From Pollenia angustigena (lineage: Eukaryota > Arthropoda > Insecta > Diptera > Polleniidae): a DNA stretch of 64,000 bases. Each line of letters starts with the position of its first letter. The first letter of the stretch is position 1. The notes under the pieces were generated by a model. The model searched no databases. It worked only from the letters and a program-made list of their open reading frames with translations, and was not told where the DNA came from. A program made the position numbers and the translations under genes. The DNA is taken from positions 248,833,127 to 248,897,126 of the forward strand of contig OV884056.1 in the NCBI GenBank assembly GCA_930367215.1, in the 5' to 3' direction. Positions 23,305 through 34,889 of the stretch are shown piece after piece.

Positions 23305-23675
23305 AGGCTAGATTACACTATTATACTTTGTATTAATACATGTCAAAAACTCAAATAATATGACAAAGTGCGATAGGGGTGAATGCAATGTGTCCCCAAA
23401 ATGACAAGTATTATGAAAATTATGAAAAAAGTTTGACACCCCATATGACTTCATTGTTTTTTTGTTTTTTGAAAAATTTCTAAACAATAATACTTTTCAT
23501 TAGATCTTGGTTGCATTTTATTTCATGTGTGAGTGTTTATACTTTGTGTGATGGTGTGAACACAAACTGTCATGTTAAATTAGATTCTTTGACTGTCGCA
23601 ACAAAACTCATTAGGTTTCTATCTCACAAAGTATTATGGAATACGTAAGACTTGTGAGATAGTGTAAACTAGCTT
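23305..23675. mobile_element. Nested TIR insert in family E, probable TTA duplication
   Basis: Comparison with family E copy 1 shows extra sequence here. The insert has inverted ends AGGCTAGATTACACTAT and ATAGTGTAAACTAGCTT, with TTA at both borders (23302-23304 and 23676-23678). A Harbinger-like element is inferred. Non-coding. Confidence 0.6.
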
Positions 23676-23932
23676 TTATTAGCATCACAATTGTTAAAAA
23701 CTGTCATCTAAAATAACGTGCGCACATACATACGTCTCTTACGTTCAATAAAGTGATAAAAACAACGAACTGTAGCCCGATAAAAAACTAGTTAAGGTTT
23801 TCCTACTATAGTACAAACATTCGGTCGATAGTAATATCGATATATTGATAGTGAAATCTGAACCATCGATAAATATCGATAGTAGAAAATATCGATAGTA
23901 TCCCAGCACTATTTCATACCAAACAATTATGA

Positions 23933-23972
23933 AGGGTATATAAGATTCGAATATAGCACTCTAACTTGTTTT
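23933..23972 (-). repeat. Truncated end of the 16.3-kb dispersed repeat
   Basis: The reverse complement reads AACAAGTTAGAGTGCTATAT followed by TCGAATCTTATATACCCTT, matching the left end at 16307. Only the terminal about 40 bases are present. Confidence 0.7.
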
Positions 23973-25076
23973 GTTTGTTTCGGTGATTTTCGATGTTTGC
24001 GTTTTTTTTATTACTTTAAATCTTTTTTTTTTAAATATAAACGCTTTTCTCCATTTAGCCAATTTTTTAAATATCGCGTTTTTTAAATATTTTTCAATTA
24101 TGTACATATGAATTTTTTATTTAGAAATTTCACAACATTCTTTGATTCTTAAGCTTTTTCTGTTTTAGTATAATTGAAGCGACTTTTTTTAAATTATTCT
24201 AAATTTTGAGTTCTTTCACGATTTCCCTGTTTTTTTAAATAATCTTGGCGATTCGCAGCTTTAAGTTGCTTTCCTATTTTTTAATATAAGCACGCACTTC
24301 CACACTGCCTTGAATGGTTTAAAAAGTTTTTTTTTCATTTTTTAAAACTTGCTTTTGGCTTCTTGTCTACGACCTCGACATACTGACAGCCAAAAATGAA
24401 GGGATTTTTTTCTTTTGATATACCTGTTGTCGTTTTGAGATTGGAAACATACATTTACACACAAACATAAACACGCCTGCACAAAAATAATGTGAAATTG
24501 ATACACATGAATTAACAAAACATACGCTTGATGTAACCTTGAAAATGCGATGAAATTAGAAAAGGCAGCAATGAGAACTTTTAAGAAAACTAACGAAATG
24601 GGATTTGTTTGTGAGATTCTTCATACATACATATGTAGTTGTCTTCTTTGTCATTGTTCATAATTTACGTAAAACATGCTTTTTATTTATTGCTCAAATA
24701 GCGCATAAGTTTTGTTAAAAAAGTGCTGTTTTTTTTTTTTTTTTTTGGTCAAAATGCTTTCATTTTGAATAATTGAAATTATTTATAAATACATATAAGA
24801 GATTTCTTGGTTTAACAAAACAATTTTTATTTTTAAAAAGTGCTTTTTTGGTTAAAAAAAATTGGGGTTTTATTTTTTTTTGAAGAAAGGGTGCTTTTTA
24901 GTTTTGTGAAAAAAACGCTTTTTTTTATGGAAAAGTCCTCTTTTTGAGGAAAAACGCTTTTTGGTAAAAATACTATTTTCTCTAAAAAGTGCTAAAAGTG
25001 CTCAAAAAGCGCATTTATGCCAAAAAAAGTACTCATTGGTGAAAATTGTTTATGTGTACGTATTTTATTTACTTTA
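23973..25076. other. AT-rich sequence; GTGCTTTTT-rich patch
   Basis: No gene recognised. From about 24720 to 25035 there is an irregular low-complexity series of (A/G)(A/T)GTGCTTTTT and AAACGCTTTTT words, probably a decayed simple repeat. A poly-T run lies at 24728-24746. Confidence 0.5.
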
Positions 25077-25570
25077 CTAGCTGACCCGACAGACGTTGTC
25101 CTGTCCAAATTACTAAAAATATTTGCGTTCGATTTTTAAAATCCGTTAAAAAGATACGAACATGGGAAAGAAAAATTAGTCAAATCGATGGAGCCGTTTT
25201 CTGATTTTAGGTAAATCGATGGAGCCGTTTTCTGATTTTAGGTAAATCGAAAAAAGTGGGCGGGGCAAAATGTTCTTTTCGTATAAATCTAAGTCATTTT
25301 AATCATTTTAAAGAAAAAATCGTCACAATTATATTGATGTCATTGGTGGTGCAATATGAATATTGGATTTTGCCACGCCCCTCCGCCCGCAGACCGAAAA
25401 TCAAAAATCAGACTTTGCAATGTCACCCGCCTGAAAATTCTGAAGATTTCCTGAAAATTTCATACATACATACATACATACATACATACGTACATACATT
25501 CTTACATACTTACATACATACATACATACATACATACACACATCCTATTTTATATACATATATATATAGA
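25077..25570 (+). mobile_element. Dispersed GCTGACCCGRCAAACG repeat ending in (TACA)n
   Basis: Begins AGCTGACCCGACAGACGTTG, contains a direct duplication of about 33 bases (AAATCGATGGAGCCGTTTTC, 25172 and 25204), and ends in a (TACA)n microsatellite at about 25466-25542. A related start, GCTGACCCGGCAAACGTTG, recurs at 60292. It is a common type of invertebrate interspersed repeat of unsettled class. The 124-codon frame 25256-25630 simply translates the microsatellite. Confidence 0.65.
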
Positions 25571-26102
25571 TTTTTGGAAAAAGAGGATTATTTTGACAAT
25601 AAAAGGCCGTTCTTTGTTTTTTTGTTGTAAACAAATTTGCTGTGTTTTGAAGAACTTATTTAGGGAAAAGTATTTGTTTGCTGTTTTGTTAAAGTTTCAA
25701 TTTATCGATTATTAAATAAAAAAACAAAGTTATCGATAACTTTTCTATAGAAAGATAGATCGCCAACTTTTTACAGAAAATAATTAAATCTTATAAAAAA
25801 AACTCATTGAAAAATTTAGTTATCGATCATATTTTTAAAGATTTTTTTATTAATGATTTCCTTTTTTTATGAAAAAATTTAGCTATCTAAATTTCTGGCA
25901 TAACAAATTTAAGTGATCAATACTATTCTGCAGAAAAATTTGGTATTGATAACTGTTTCAAAGAATATTTAAGTTATCGATTACTTTAATAGGAAATTAA
26001 GTACATTTCGAAGTTTTCCCCGGAAAAATTTTGTTATCGATAAATTTAGAAAATTATATTTAACATGATTATTTTATGAGAAGAAAATAATAAATTTTTT
26101 AG

Positions 26103-26178
26103 GTGCCCCGGTAGGCTCATTGATAGTGAGCTGGTCTATCATTGCGAGGGTTGTAGGTTCGAATCCCGCCAGAGACTT
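26103..26178 (+). mobile_element. tRNA-like SINE head
   Basis: Contains a tRNA-like D arm (GGCTCATTGATAGTGAGC, four-pair stem GCTC/GAGC) and a canonical pol III B box (GGTTCGAATCC at about 26155). The 5' GGTGCCC has no matching acceptor strand after the T arm, and the sequence runs on into non-tRNA DNA, so this is a tRNA-derived SINE head rather than a tRNA gene. The body appears to be interrupted by the MITE at 26223. Confidence 0.55.
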
Positions 26179-26222
26179 TTCTGTTTCCCTATAAAGAGTG
26201 GAAGGACTTAAGTTATGTATAT

Positions 26223-26404
26223 ACGGTTGTCAGATCTTACAAAGGGTGTTCACACCATGGTCAGATGTCTGACAAAATTGTAGTCTTACAATTTACTGAC
26301 AATGCTTTTTCTAACAGCGATGTAAGATCAAAATTGGCAGTTCATACAGTTGTAAGAAATTTGTAAGCAATTTTACAAGCAATATTGTAAGATCTGACAA
26401 CCGT
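26223..26404. mobile_element. 182-bp MITE, perfect 20-bp TIR
   Basis: ACGGTTGTCAGATCTTACAA at 26223-26242 and its exact complement at 26385-26404. The interior repeats TTGTAAG/CTTACAA words. Flanking duplication not identified. Confidence 0.85.
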
Positions 26405-26924
26405 CTGTGCACAGCTTAGTTTACTATTGCTCGGTTCATTAAGTAAAAATATAAGTTTTAATTGTTTTTGTTACTCTAAATGAACAAATAAATGATATAT
26501 TTTCCTTAGAAATATAGAAGATGTTTCTTAGAAATAGAAAGCGTTAGATGATTTTTTATGGAAGCATTTTCTTATCAAAAAACATTCTATAAAAAATTAA
26601 GTAATCGATAACTTTTTCATAACAAAAATGTAGTTATCGATAAGTTTTCCTTTGAAAAATTAAGTTATTGCTTACTTTTGTACAAAGAGAAAAAAACTAC
26701 ATTTAAAGAAATACAGCAATCGATGAGCAATGGACAATTTTCCAATTAAGAATTTATATAATCGATTACCTCTCAATAGAAAAATTTAGTTAACGTTAAA
26801 TTTTCAATAGAAAAAATTAGGTAATTGCGTATTTTTCGAAACGAAAAAATAAGTCGTATGCAAAAATTTTGTTATTCACAAACTTTCAATCGATAAATCA
26901 ATAAATTCAAGTACAATTTTTAAC

Positions 26925-27150
26925 GTTTATAATTTTTATTCGCTTTGCAGTTTTATTTGTATAATATTTTTGGCTTTTCTAAAATCTTTGGAATCTTTGG
27001 AATCTGGCCTAAGCAACCAGCTAAATGCGCATAGAAACTAGCTTTGCCTTAATAATAAGTTTCGTTGAAAAATAAAAACTGGGAATTAAGCACGTCAGAG
27101 AGAAATCTTTTTAACAATAAATTTTGTATTTCCGAAAATAACTTTGATAT
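26925..27150 (+). repeat. Family A copy
   Basis: Contains TTATTCGCTTTGCAGTTTTA, TTTTCTAAAATCTTTGGAAT (with a local TTTGGAATC duplication), AAGCAACCAGCTAAATGCGC and ACTGGGAATTAAGCACG. It is 5'-truncated relative to the copy at 50375 and lies within the AAGTTATCG array. Confidence 0.8.
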
Positions 27151-27330
27151 CTTAGCAAATTCTTTATAGAAAAATTTTGATGTCTGGGTTTTTCTGTAGA
27201 AAATTAAGTTAAAGAAGGCTTAAGACATAAATAATCTTTGCACATAAAATTCAAGTTATCGAGTTTTTTAAGATTAAAATTAAATTATCAAAATTGTTTT
27301 AAAGTATTTAAATGTTTCTTCTACATTCTA

Positions 27331-28394
27331 AATTTGAACTTATAACACTTTGAATAAATTTCATTGAAAATGTTTGCGACTTCAATTTATTAAATTATTG
27401 AAAAACATTTTTGAATATCAAATTTCGTTTTAATACAGAGTTTCATTAACATGTGTGTAAACATTTTCCAATGCCATTTGCCTTTAACAGCCATGGTTTT
27501 TGTTATTATCCCATATGGATGTCTGTATGTTCTACAGGGAATATTTTGTTTTTTTCCGTTATTTACGAGAACTGCATAGAATGTTTTATCTACTCGCACA
27601 TTGTATTTAGAATTTCAATTATTGAAGTATAATAGGTTTACTCACAAAAGTCGTATAAAACTTAAACCATTACGTTTTCTTTTGAATGAAGAACGATTAC
27701 AATTTAATAAAGTTTACAAAGTTTTTTTTCACTTTTCTTGAATGTACGTATTTTATTTCCTCTTGTTTGAAACAATTTAATGTTGTGAGAATCATGTGAA
27801 AATGAATTGAAAACAGCGTTAGGCAGACTGATAGCAATTTGGAGATTTTTCCGCTAAATCTAGCGTTTTTGGGTATCAATCGCGGGGGAAAAAATGTGTT
27901 TAGAGTTTGGCGGATAATCTAGCGATTTTCAAAAATCTCTCAACGGCTCGTTTTTTACTACTTCTTTCTTAGTTTTTAAGTTAAATTTCTATTGTTTTTA
28001 TTTAAGGTCTTACAAACTTTAGTAGATTTAACTGAATAAGTTAACTGAATTTTGATTCTGCTAATAATCAACCAAAAATTATGAATAACAATTCCCAGGG
28101 AGTTGTTTCCCTTCTCCCATTTTGTGGGAGTGGTCAGGCATTAATAGGGTTCAAGAACGAAGAGATTAATAATGCAAATAATGAAAAAGTTTCAATCGAA
28201 ATTATGCTTTCAATATAAAAAAATCTTTAGTTTCACATTTAAATCAAATTCTCTTTGTGCCGTTCACTACCCCTGGAACTGTTTGAAGGTGGCTGAAAGT
28301 AATACGAGTAATTACGTAAAGGGTTACCCATTTTCGGTTTCAAAAACAAAGTTAAATAAAACACACATAAAGCTTTGATTTCGCTGAAACCGCC
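27331..28394. other. No recognised gene
   Basis: Short minus frames (27390-27599, 27697-27879) and a plus frame (28172-28378) lack domains. Near 27830-27935 the words CTAAATCTAGCG and ATAATCTAGCGATTTT are related, suggesting a small decayed repeat. Confidence 0.4.
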
Positions 28395-29851
28395 TCAAGA
28401 TTGGTTGAAGCCTTTTTCGCACATTTCACGCGATATTTTGGCGATAACTTGACGAATTTTTGTTTTTGAATGCTCAAACGTTTGGCGATTATCCCCGTAG
28501 ATACAATCTTTGATGTAGCTTTACAAAAGAAAGTCTAACCGCGGTTAATCGCATGAGCTTGGTTTCCAATTGACTTCACCAAAACGTGAAATTAAGTGTC
28601 CTAGAAACTTCCCATGCAATAAAGCCAAAATCGGTCATATTGTGTGGCTCGTGACAACGTCATGTTGAAACCACATATCGTTCAGTTCATTATCCTCAAT
28701 TGCAGGCCATAATGAGCTGCTAGATAGGCCCAATTGCTCGGAACGCCGTGGAATTGACATATTCCGATTATCCGCCGCACTTTCACAAAGGGAGCTGCTT
28801 CACGTTTAATACATTTTGAGCGCGATCCAGTATCGCGATATTTATTGAATGTGAGCATGCAGTATTGATGGATTGCAATCTATATCAAAGAAAAGCCTAA
28901 TTGTATGTGATCCACGATTAAACATTTAACATACATCATGATACGTTAGTAAGAAGGAACAAATAAGATATTAAAACGGTTTTGTAAAGTTTGTGCTTTA
29001 ACGAAAAAGCCAGCAAGCTGTTTAAAGAAGCCGTTTTTTGATTTCCTCACAGCATTTTTTTAATTTCGACCGAACCGCACAGCAGAAAAAAGTGTAGATA
29101 CTGATGCGATAAATATTTGAACAAGTAGCATACGCGCGCGATCCTTCAATCCATTAAAATGAAAAGCGTTCCAAATATCACAATATATACCCAGAGAAAA
29201 AAAATGGCTAAATATGGTCACCTCTAACCAAACTATTTTTAAAAACAATTTTAAACATATTATGTTTATCATAACCATATTATTGTCAGCGATAACCATA
29301 TTATGGTCAAATTAGGCCTCCATCATAAATTCCTTATCATATTATTGTTGCCTCCAAACATTTTATGATCAATAATAACTAAAATTTGTTAAACACTTAC
29401 AATAGCATGGTTGGCTTTCAACCATGGTATGTTGCTCTTGGAAAATACTATTGTAAATTTAATAACAAATTGTTGTCATATTTAACCACAATATTTTTGG
29501 AGGCAACCATAATATGGTTGTGGGTTCTCGATTGAGGACTAATTTAACCATAATATGGTTGTCGGTTGACAATTATTTGGTTATATTAACCATAATATGT
29601 TTAAAATTTTCTTTAAAAATAGTTTGGTTGGAGGTGATCATATTTAAACATGCTTTTTTCTCTACGTGTATGTATATTGAACGTAACGGAAGCGATATTT
29701 TTGGCAGTGCCCATATTGTGATGAATCACAGGCCAAAAGACATCTGTAACGCTTCCAGTCTCTTAAAATTTCTTTATAATCTTGCCAATTCTTTGCACAG
29801 TAAATCGATAACGACGACCCCGTAGTACTTGAAAAGTGTGCTACGTTTGAA
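28395..29851 (-). pseudogene. DD41D mariner-like transposase pseudogene
   Basis: A decayed Tc1/mariner-superfamily transposase read on the minus strand in two parts. 29851-29674 gives an N-terminal HTH segment (RFTVQRIGKIIKKF, stop, ETGSVTDV). 28786-28395 gives MSIPRRSEQLGLS (second HTH), then after an internal deletion the catalytic core: DMWFQHD...SHT, ISRFGEVNWKPSSCD, RLDFLL, SYIKDCIYGDN. Counting the stop codons as positions, 41 residues separate the second and third aspartates, as in the rosa-type DD41D group. The first catalytic aspartate region is missing. The part between the two segments contains a family B MITE and unassigned sequence. Two related but distinct copies lie at 44834 and 59626. 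Confidence 0.8.
29192..29668. mobile_element. Family B MITE, copy 2
   Basis: Ends CAGAGAAAAAAAATGG and CATGCTTTTTTCTCTACGTG. The interior carries many AACCATAATATGGTT-type palindromic words on both sides. It is inserted in the DD41D pseudogene. The 79- and 103-codon frames that overlap it (29060-29299 minus, 29514-29825 plus) are not credible genes. Confidence 0.75.
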
Positions 29852-31029
29852 CCACTACTTTTGTTGAAATTTTTTTTAACATTTTTATGAGTTCTCCGGT
29901 TGCCAAACGATCCATATTCGTAAAAGGCAAACCTTTTACTTAATAAATGGCAGCGTTGCCAGACTGGCGGTTTTTAAACCACTAAATCGATAACCCAGCG
30001 CATGCTTAAACAAAATTTTAGATGTTGTAAAATTTTATTTTGCTCATAACATTTAAAAAAATTCCATCAATTATATATTGTTTTCTAATTTTGAAATTTT
30101 GTTGAATAGTTAATGCGAGATGATGATGAACAAGCAAACATCTTCTCACACTGACGCATATCTTGTAAAGTTTGAAAAGAAAAAAAAACAGGTAATTTAA
30201 ACAAAAATTCATGAAATAATTATCACAAAATTTATAGAAATAAATGAATTTTACAAGAATATTAGAAAAAGGATGGTTCGTCTCCTTCAAAAATCTTGGA
30301 TGTTAAGGGATGACTCCGAGGAAGTCAGATTCGGATTCATAAGGTCATTTTACATACCAAACAGCTGATACGGTCTTAGAGCGGTTTTTATGCAAATGAG
30401 TGTAATTTTTTCATAGAAATATTTTAATAAAACTATGTTGTGCTTTAAGGTGCCTTAAGATTCTTTCGGACTAACAGTTTTTAAAGGTCAATCATGTTCA
30501 TTCATGCATTTTCTTTAACTCCTTCCATGAATGTACTGGTACATATAAAAAACGTAAATCATTTTATGTGGTGTCTTTACTATCTCAAACAGATTATTCA
30601 AATGATGGTTAGATTTGTTTATAGTTTCTATACTCTTTTCTCGTTTTTGCTCGTAATACCACAAGATTAATTACAGTACGAGCAAAAATAAACATGTAAC
30701 AAGGACACAAGTAAAAAAAATTAGTTTTACATACTTGTAAGAGAAAATGAATTAAATAACCAAACCAAAAAAAGGAAATGTTTTACAAAATATTCGTAAA
30801 TAACTTTTTAAACTCTTTTAAACGTAAATGTGTCAAAAGTCAAAGCAAACAATTTGAATTTATTAGATAAACGAGGACAAAAAAAGAATTAAATAATAAA
30901 CCAAAAGGAAATTATAAATGAATAATTTGAGGTAAGAAAAAAAGTTTGGTGTGGCCGCTTAATTGATATGGCTTTTAAAAAATGCAACTGCGTTATCAAT
31001 TATAATTATCCAATTTTCATTATAAAGTG
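29852..31029. other. No recognised gene
   Basis: Unassigned AT-rich sequence. A 90-codon minus frame (30018-30290) is rich in Phe, Tyr and Cys with no domain. Confidence 0.4.
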
Positions 31030-31105
31030 GAATTATCGAAAAAAAAATTTTTTTTTAGAAAAATTAAGTTACAAATCTAGTCAAACAAAAATTAGCAAAA
31101 CATTT

Positions 31106-32525
31106 CAAGGCGAATTCATTACAGGTGATCTTAAAAGCCCTGCAGGTAACTTTCTTTAAGCCTTAAGGGGTCTAAACACGATTAAAATCGTTGAAATCAC
31201 GGCGAATTTACTTGTCTACGTGTGCTTGACGTAATATTCGCCGTCATATCAAAATTTTTGGTTTTTCCATCCAGCATCGTCGGTGTCACACATACAAACA
31301 CATCTTCACTCATACTGCCATATCGCTTGATGAGAAATTTTTACCGTGTATAGACCCCTTTATAATTGTTCGATATCGAAATTTTGTATATTATCTTTGT
31401 TTCTGTTTTTGACATTGTAGAATGACTTTACCAAAAAAAAAAAAAAATTCTTGTGGTTTTTGTACCAGTTGTTCTTGTACACAGAAAAAATTATTGCCGA
31501 ATTATTTTCAAACAAATGCTTGTTTGAAAATTTTTTCAATTTCTACAAATTTTTTTACTGATTCAATTAAAATTTTTGTTTGATTTTTATTAAACCAACA
31601 AAAATGTTGACAACCATTCAAAAATATAATACACGCGTTATTGCTTTCAAGTTTTCATAATTTTGTATGAAATATTTAACTCTTTTTAATGTTGTCGTCT
31701 TTTTGCATTTTTTTATTTGATCGTAAGCAACACTTCCTTATGTGAAATATAAGAACTACAACAAAAAACACATATAGTCTATTTTTGGACACTTTAAAAA
31801 AGTACAACAATAAGAAAGATGAAGAGGTTTGAAGTAAAAAAAAAAACAAAAAAATAGCAGGTAAAAAAACGTTTCACTCTTTTTAAACAACAGAAACAAC
31901 AACAACATTATAAGAAACAAAATAAATTTTTTGTTGGTTTCAAAGTTGGTTTAAACAAAACCAAATCCCGTATTCAATTTTTTCAAACTGTTTGCTTAAA
32001 TACATCAAATACAAAAATATTATGATGACGAAAAACATATCGAGTCGGTCTGTCGCCGTTTTTGGGTTACATTTCTTCTTCATTAGCAAAGGATAGGATA
32101 CAGCAACAGTGAGTGATGACGAAAAACATTGTGTGTATAAAAAAAGACTTCGTTCAAAAATTATTTCAACAAAAAAATGTGTCTCAAAGCCAGCCGGCCG
32201 CTCTGCTCTCTCTCTCTGCCATCAACTTGTAATACAGTGCCTGCTTGTGTGCGCATCATTGCTTGTGCAAAAACTTTTTTTTTGATTTTGAAATTTAGTA
32301 TATGAATTTCAGTAAACTTTTTGTTTGATTCAGTTAATTATTTGTTTGAAAAAATCAGTGTTTTTTTTCAATAAACGAAATGCAAATAAATTGTTTGAAT
32401 ATGCGAATTTTTTTATAGGACCGATTTCAGACAAAAAATTGTTTGATTCTACAAATTTTTTGTTTGAATTGGAAAAATAATTTTTTCTGTGTAGTACACA
32501 GATTAGCTGTAATGAATTCGCCTTG
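31106..32525. mobile_element. TIR element, 19-bp TIR, 8-bp duplication AAACATTT
   Basis: CAAGGCGAATTCATTACAG at 31106-31124 is exactly complementary to 32507-32525. AAACATTT flanks both sides (31098-31105 and 32526-32533). An 8-bp duplication fits hAT (or P-type) transposition. Without the nested family F copy (31480-32490) the element is about 409 bp and non-coding. Confidence 0.9.
31480..32490 (-). mobile_element. Family F MITE, copy 2, nested
   Basis: Ends ACAGAAAAAATTATTG and AATAATTTTTTCTGT, reversed relative to 21391-22110 and longer by about 290 bases. Flanks GTAC and GTAG differ by one base from a 4-bp duplication. It sits inside 31106-32525. The minus frame 32330-32557 corresponds to the plus frame at 21298-21549 in copy 1; the near-identical peptide (NYFSNSNKKFVES) reflects element homology, not evidence of coding. 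Confidence 0.8.
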
Positions 32526-33726
32526 AAACATTTTCTATTGAAAAAGTAAGTTATCAAATTATATTCAATGAAAAATTCCTTAATTCAAATGTGTTTTAAA
32601 TTTTCCTTACTTTGTCTATATAAATATTAAGCTATCGTTAAATTTTTTACACAAAAAAATAACTCATCGTTTAATGTTCTATAAAAGAAATTAAGTTATC
32701 GTAAATCTCTTTGTAGAAAAAATAAATTATTGTTAAGTTTTCTGTAAAAAAAATTTTAGTAATCAAAAATTTTTCTATAAAAAAATTAAGTTCTGGAAAA
32801 CTTTTCTACAGAAAAATTAAGCCCTCGTTAAGTTTTCTATAAAAAAGTAAGTTACATATAGAACAATTTTTGACAAAAAGAATTTAGCAAACATTAAGTT
32901 TTTTATAAAAAAAATTAAGTTACCGTAAATGTTTTTGTAGAAAAATTAAGTTATCGCTTGAATTTCTACAGAAAACTTAAGTTCTCGTTAAAGTGAAAAA
33001 TTAAGTTTTGTTAAGTTTTCTATAAGAAAAAGTTAGTTATCGTTAAGTTTTCTTTAAAAATCTTAAATTATCAAAAAAATTTCTATTGAAAAATTAAGTT
33101 GGGCGATTCTTTTCTAGACAACTTTTAACATCAATTTTCAAATCACACTATTTGACACTTTTTTGATGCCAATTTAAAGTAAAATATTAATATTTTATAA
33201 TAATATAAGATTTTTAGACGTAAGCTTAATATAAATTTGTTGTGCACTTGGAATTATTAAGATTCATAGATTTGGCGCGAACAGAAAACTCATTGCACCC
33301 GTCATGGCTTAAAGAGCAAATTTCTTATTATTGGATTATATTTCTCTACGACGTTTGCTTTGATAATCATCGTCTGATATCTCATATTTCACAATAAAAA
33401 AGAATAATACAATAAAAGTTTAAAAATTAACAGAGTTTTGTGTTTTTGTGGTATGATCTTATGAAAGTTGGCCAATTTGGTTGCACCCGACTTGCACTTT
33501 AAAGCTCTCTCGTGGCTATTTGATCGTTTCATATAAATTCTTGTAAATAGATAACAATAGTATATAAAAAAATGTTACCCCTTCTAGAAATAACTTAATT
33601 GCAAATGTGTTTCTTTCTATTAGTAAAAGATGTTTAGTTGTCTATAGAAAAGTTAGGTTATCGTTAAGTTTTCTATAAGAAAAAAAAAAAAAATATCATT
33701 AAGATGTTTTCTTATACATTCATGAT

Positions 33727-34696
33727 TTACTGACCTCTAAATCGCGTCAATTCATCTATGCTGATGACATGGCGTTCGCCTACTAACACTCTTCTTTTTC
33801 CGAATTGGAACACACACTCACAGCAGACCTTAGCACATTTTCTATATATTGTTAAAACTGTCGACTTACACCTAGCGCTGCCAAAACCGAGGTGAGCTGT
33901 TTTCACCTTAACCACCATGAATCTAATCGCGAATTAAACATATGTATAAACAACACACGACTAGCTCACAACCCCTGTCCAAAATATCTTGGAATTAAAC
34001 TCGAGAGAACACTTTTATTTAACGTACATCTCTCAAAAATTTCACAAAAACTAAAAACAAGAAACAACATAATACAGAAACTGACTGGAACTAGGTGGGG
34101 AGCTAATCCGAACTGCTTGCGCATAACTGCACTGTGCCTGGTATATTCCGCTGTCGAATATGCAAGTCGAGTATCAAAAAATTGACACTCAACTTGACAC
34201 AACAATGAGGTTGATCTCTGGAACTCTCGTTCCGACTTCAACAAAATGGCTGCCAAAAATATGTAATATAGCCCCACCAGATTTCAGGAGAAAGCAGGCA
34301 TTATTACGATAGTATATCAAGATACAAAACAATAATAAAATTCCTCTTAATAACGACTTAGGTAACACTCCCAGCCGAAGGCTGCAGACCAGACATGCTC
34401 CACTAGACCTCGCCAAGAACCTACTCATCGACGCAGCTTGGACTAGTCTATGGTCTAATTCACGTAGATCCACCCCATTATTTGAAGAACGAAGTAGTGA
34501 AGCAGACCTTCAACTACCGAGGAAAGCATGGAGTAACCTCAACAGATTGCGAACTGGTACCGGTAGGACCCTAGAAACTCATTACAAATGAGACCAAGTA
34601 GATGATCCCAAATGTCCATGTGAAGTTCATCAAATTTAATTTTCATTAAATTATTTTTATGAATAAATAGTTCAACAAAATAACCACAATACTAAT
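33727..34696 (+). pseudogene. LINE reverse transcriptase 3' end with tail
   Basis: 5'-truncated non-LTR retrotransposon ORF2. From 33728 the plus strand reads SRQFIYADDMAFAY, with the catalytic YADD box, then three interrupting stops or shifts. A long segment (33892-34185) follows with AKTEVSCFHLN, PKYLGIKLERTLLFNVHL and ARWGAN-like TGTRWGANPNCLR. After a frameshift near 34182, the C-terminal part has TMRLISGTLVPT, LDLAKNLLIDAAW and NRLRTGTGRT, with a cysteine-rich end (PKCPCE). The short 3' UTR ends ATAAATAGTTCAACAAAATA plus ACCACAATACTAAT (34663-34696), which is shared with the SINEs at 48328 and about 57656. It is probably of the Jockey/I group. Overlapping minus frames are shadows. Confidence 0.85.
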
Positions 34697-34889
34697 TATC
34701 ATTAAGATGTCTTAAGCAAAAGTAAGTTATCGTTAAGGATTCTATAGAAAAATTTACTTATCGTTGATTTTTTTTATACAATAATTAAGTAACCAAAAGA
34801 TTTTCTATAAAACAGTAATTTAATATTCTAATGGAAAATGAGTTTTTCTCAGGTTGTCTACAAAAAAATAAATCTATATTAGTTTAAGT

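Larger units (their letters stand above)
22513..23911. mobile_element. Family E TCGATA-rich hAT-like element, copy 2
   Basis: Starts TAGTGCTGGGAAACTAACGA and ends ATCGATAGTATCCCAGCACT plus A. The flanks are ATTCATAC (22505-22512) and TTTCATAC (23912-23919), 7 of 8 identical, which fits the 8-bp duplication of hAT elements. It is reversed relative to 3216-3835 and shares TACAGCAATGAATACAAACA and AACAATGAACGNCCATTAGA-type sequence. It is longer than copy 1 because it carries a family D element and a further TIR insert. Confidence 0.8.
25690..27330. repeat. Degenerate AAGTTATCGAT array, first block
   Basis: Irregular recurrences, every 30-60 bases, of words such as AAAATTTAGTTATCGAT, AAGTTATCGATT and TTTTCTATAGAAA. 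It is interrupted by a tRNA-headed repeat (26103), a MITE (26223-26404) and a family A copy (26925-27150). The same word family continues at 31030-31105, 32526-33110, 33600-33700 and 34700-34860, so this is probably one ancient tandem array broken by insertions. Confidence 0.6.
31030..33110. repeat. AAGTTATCG array, second block, split by a TIR element
   Basis: Array words are present at 31030-31105 (AGAAAAATTAAGTTACAAAT) and resume at 32526-33110, where GAAAAATTAAGTTATCG and GTTAAGTTTTCTATAA recur about every 38-45 bases. Between them lies the 8-bp-duplicated element 31106-32525. Further array remnants are at 33600-33700 and 34700-34860. Confidence 0.65.

Noticed and set aside
25256..25630. 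124-codon frame with repeated HTYI residues
   Set aside because: It translates the TACA microsatellite at the end of a dispersed repeat.
26103..26178. Possible tRNA gene
   Set aside because: B box and D arm are good, but the 5' GGTGCCC has no acceptor partner and flanking sequence continues as a repeat.
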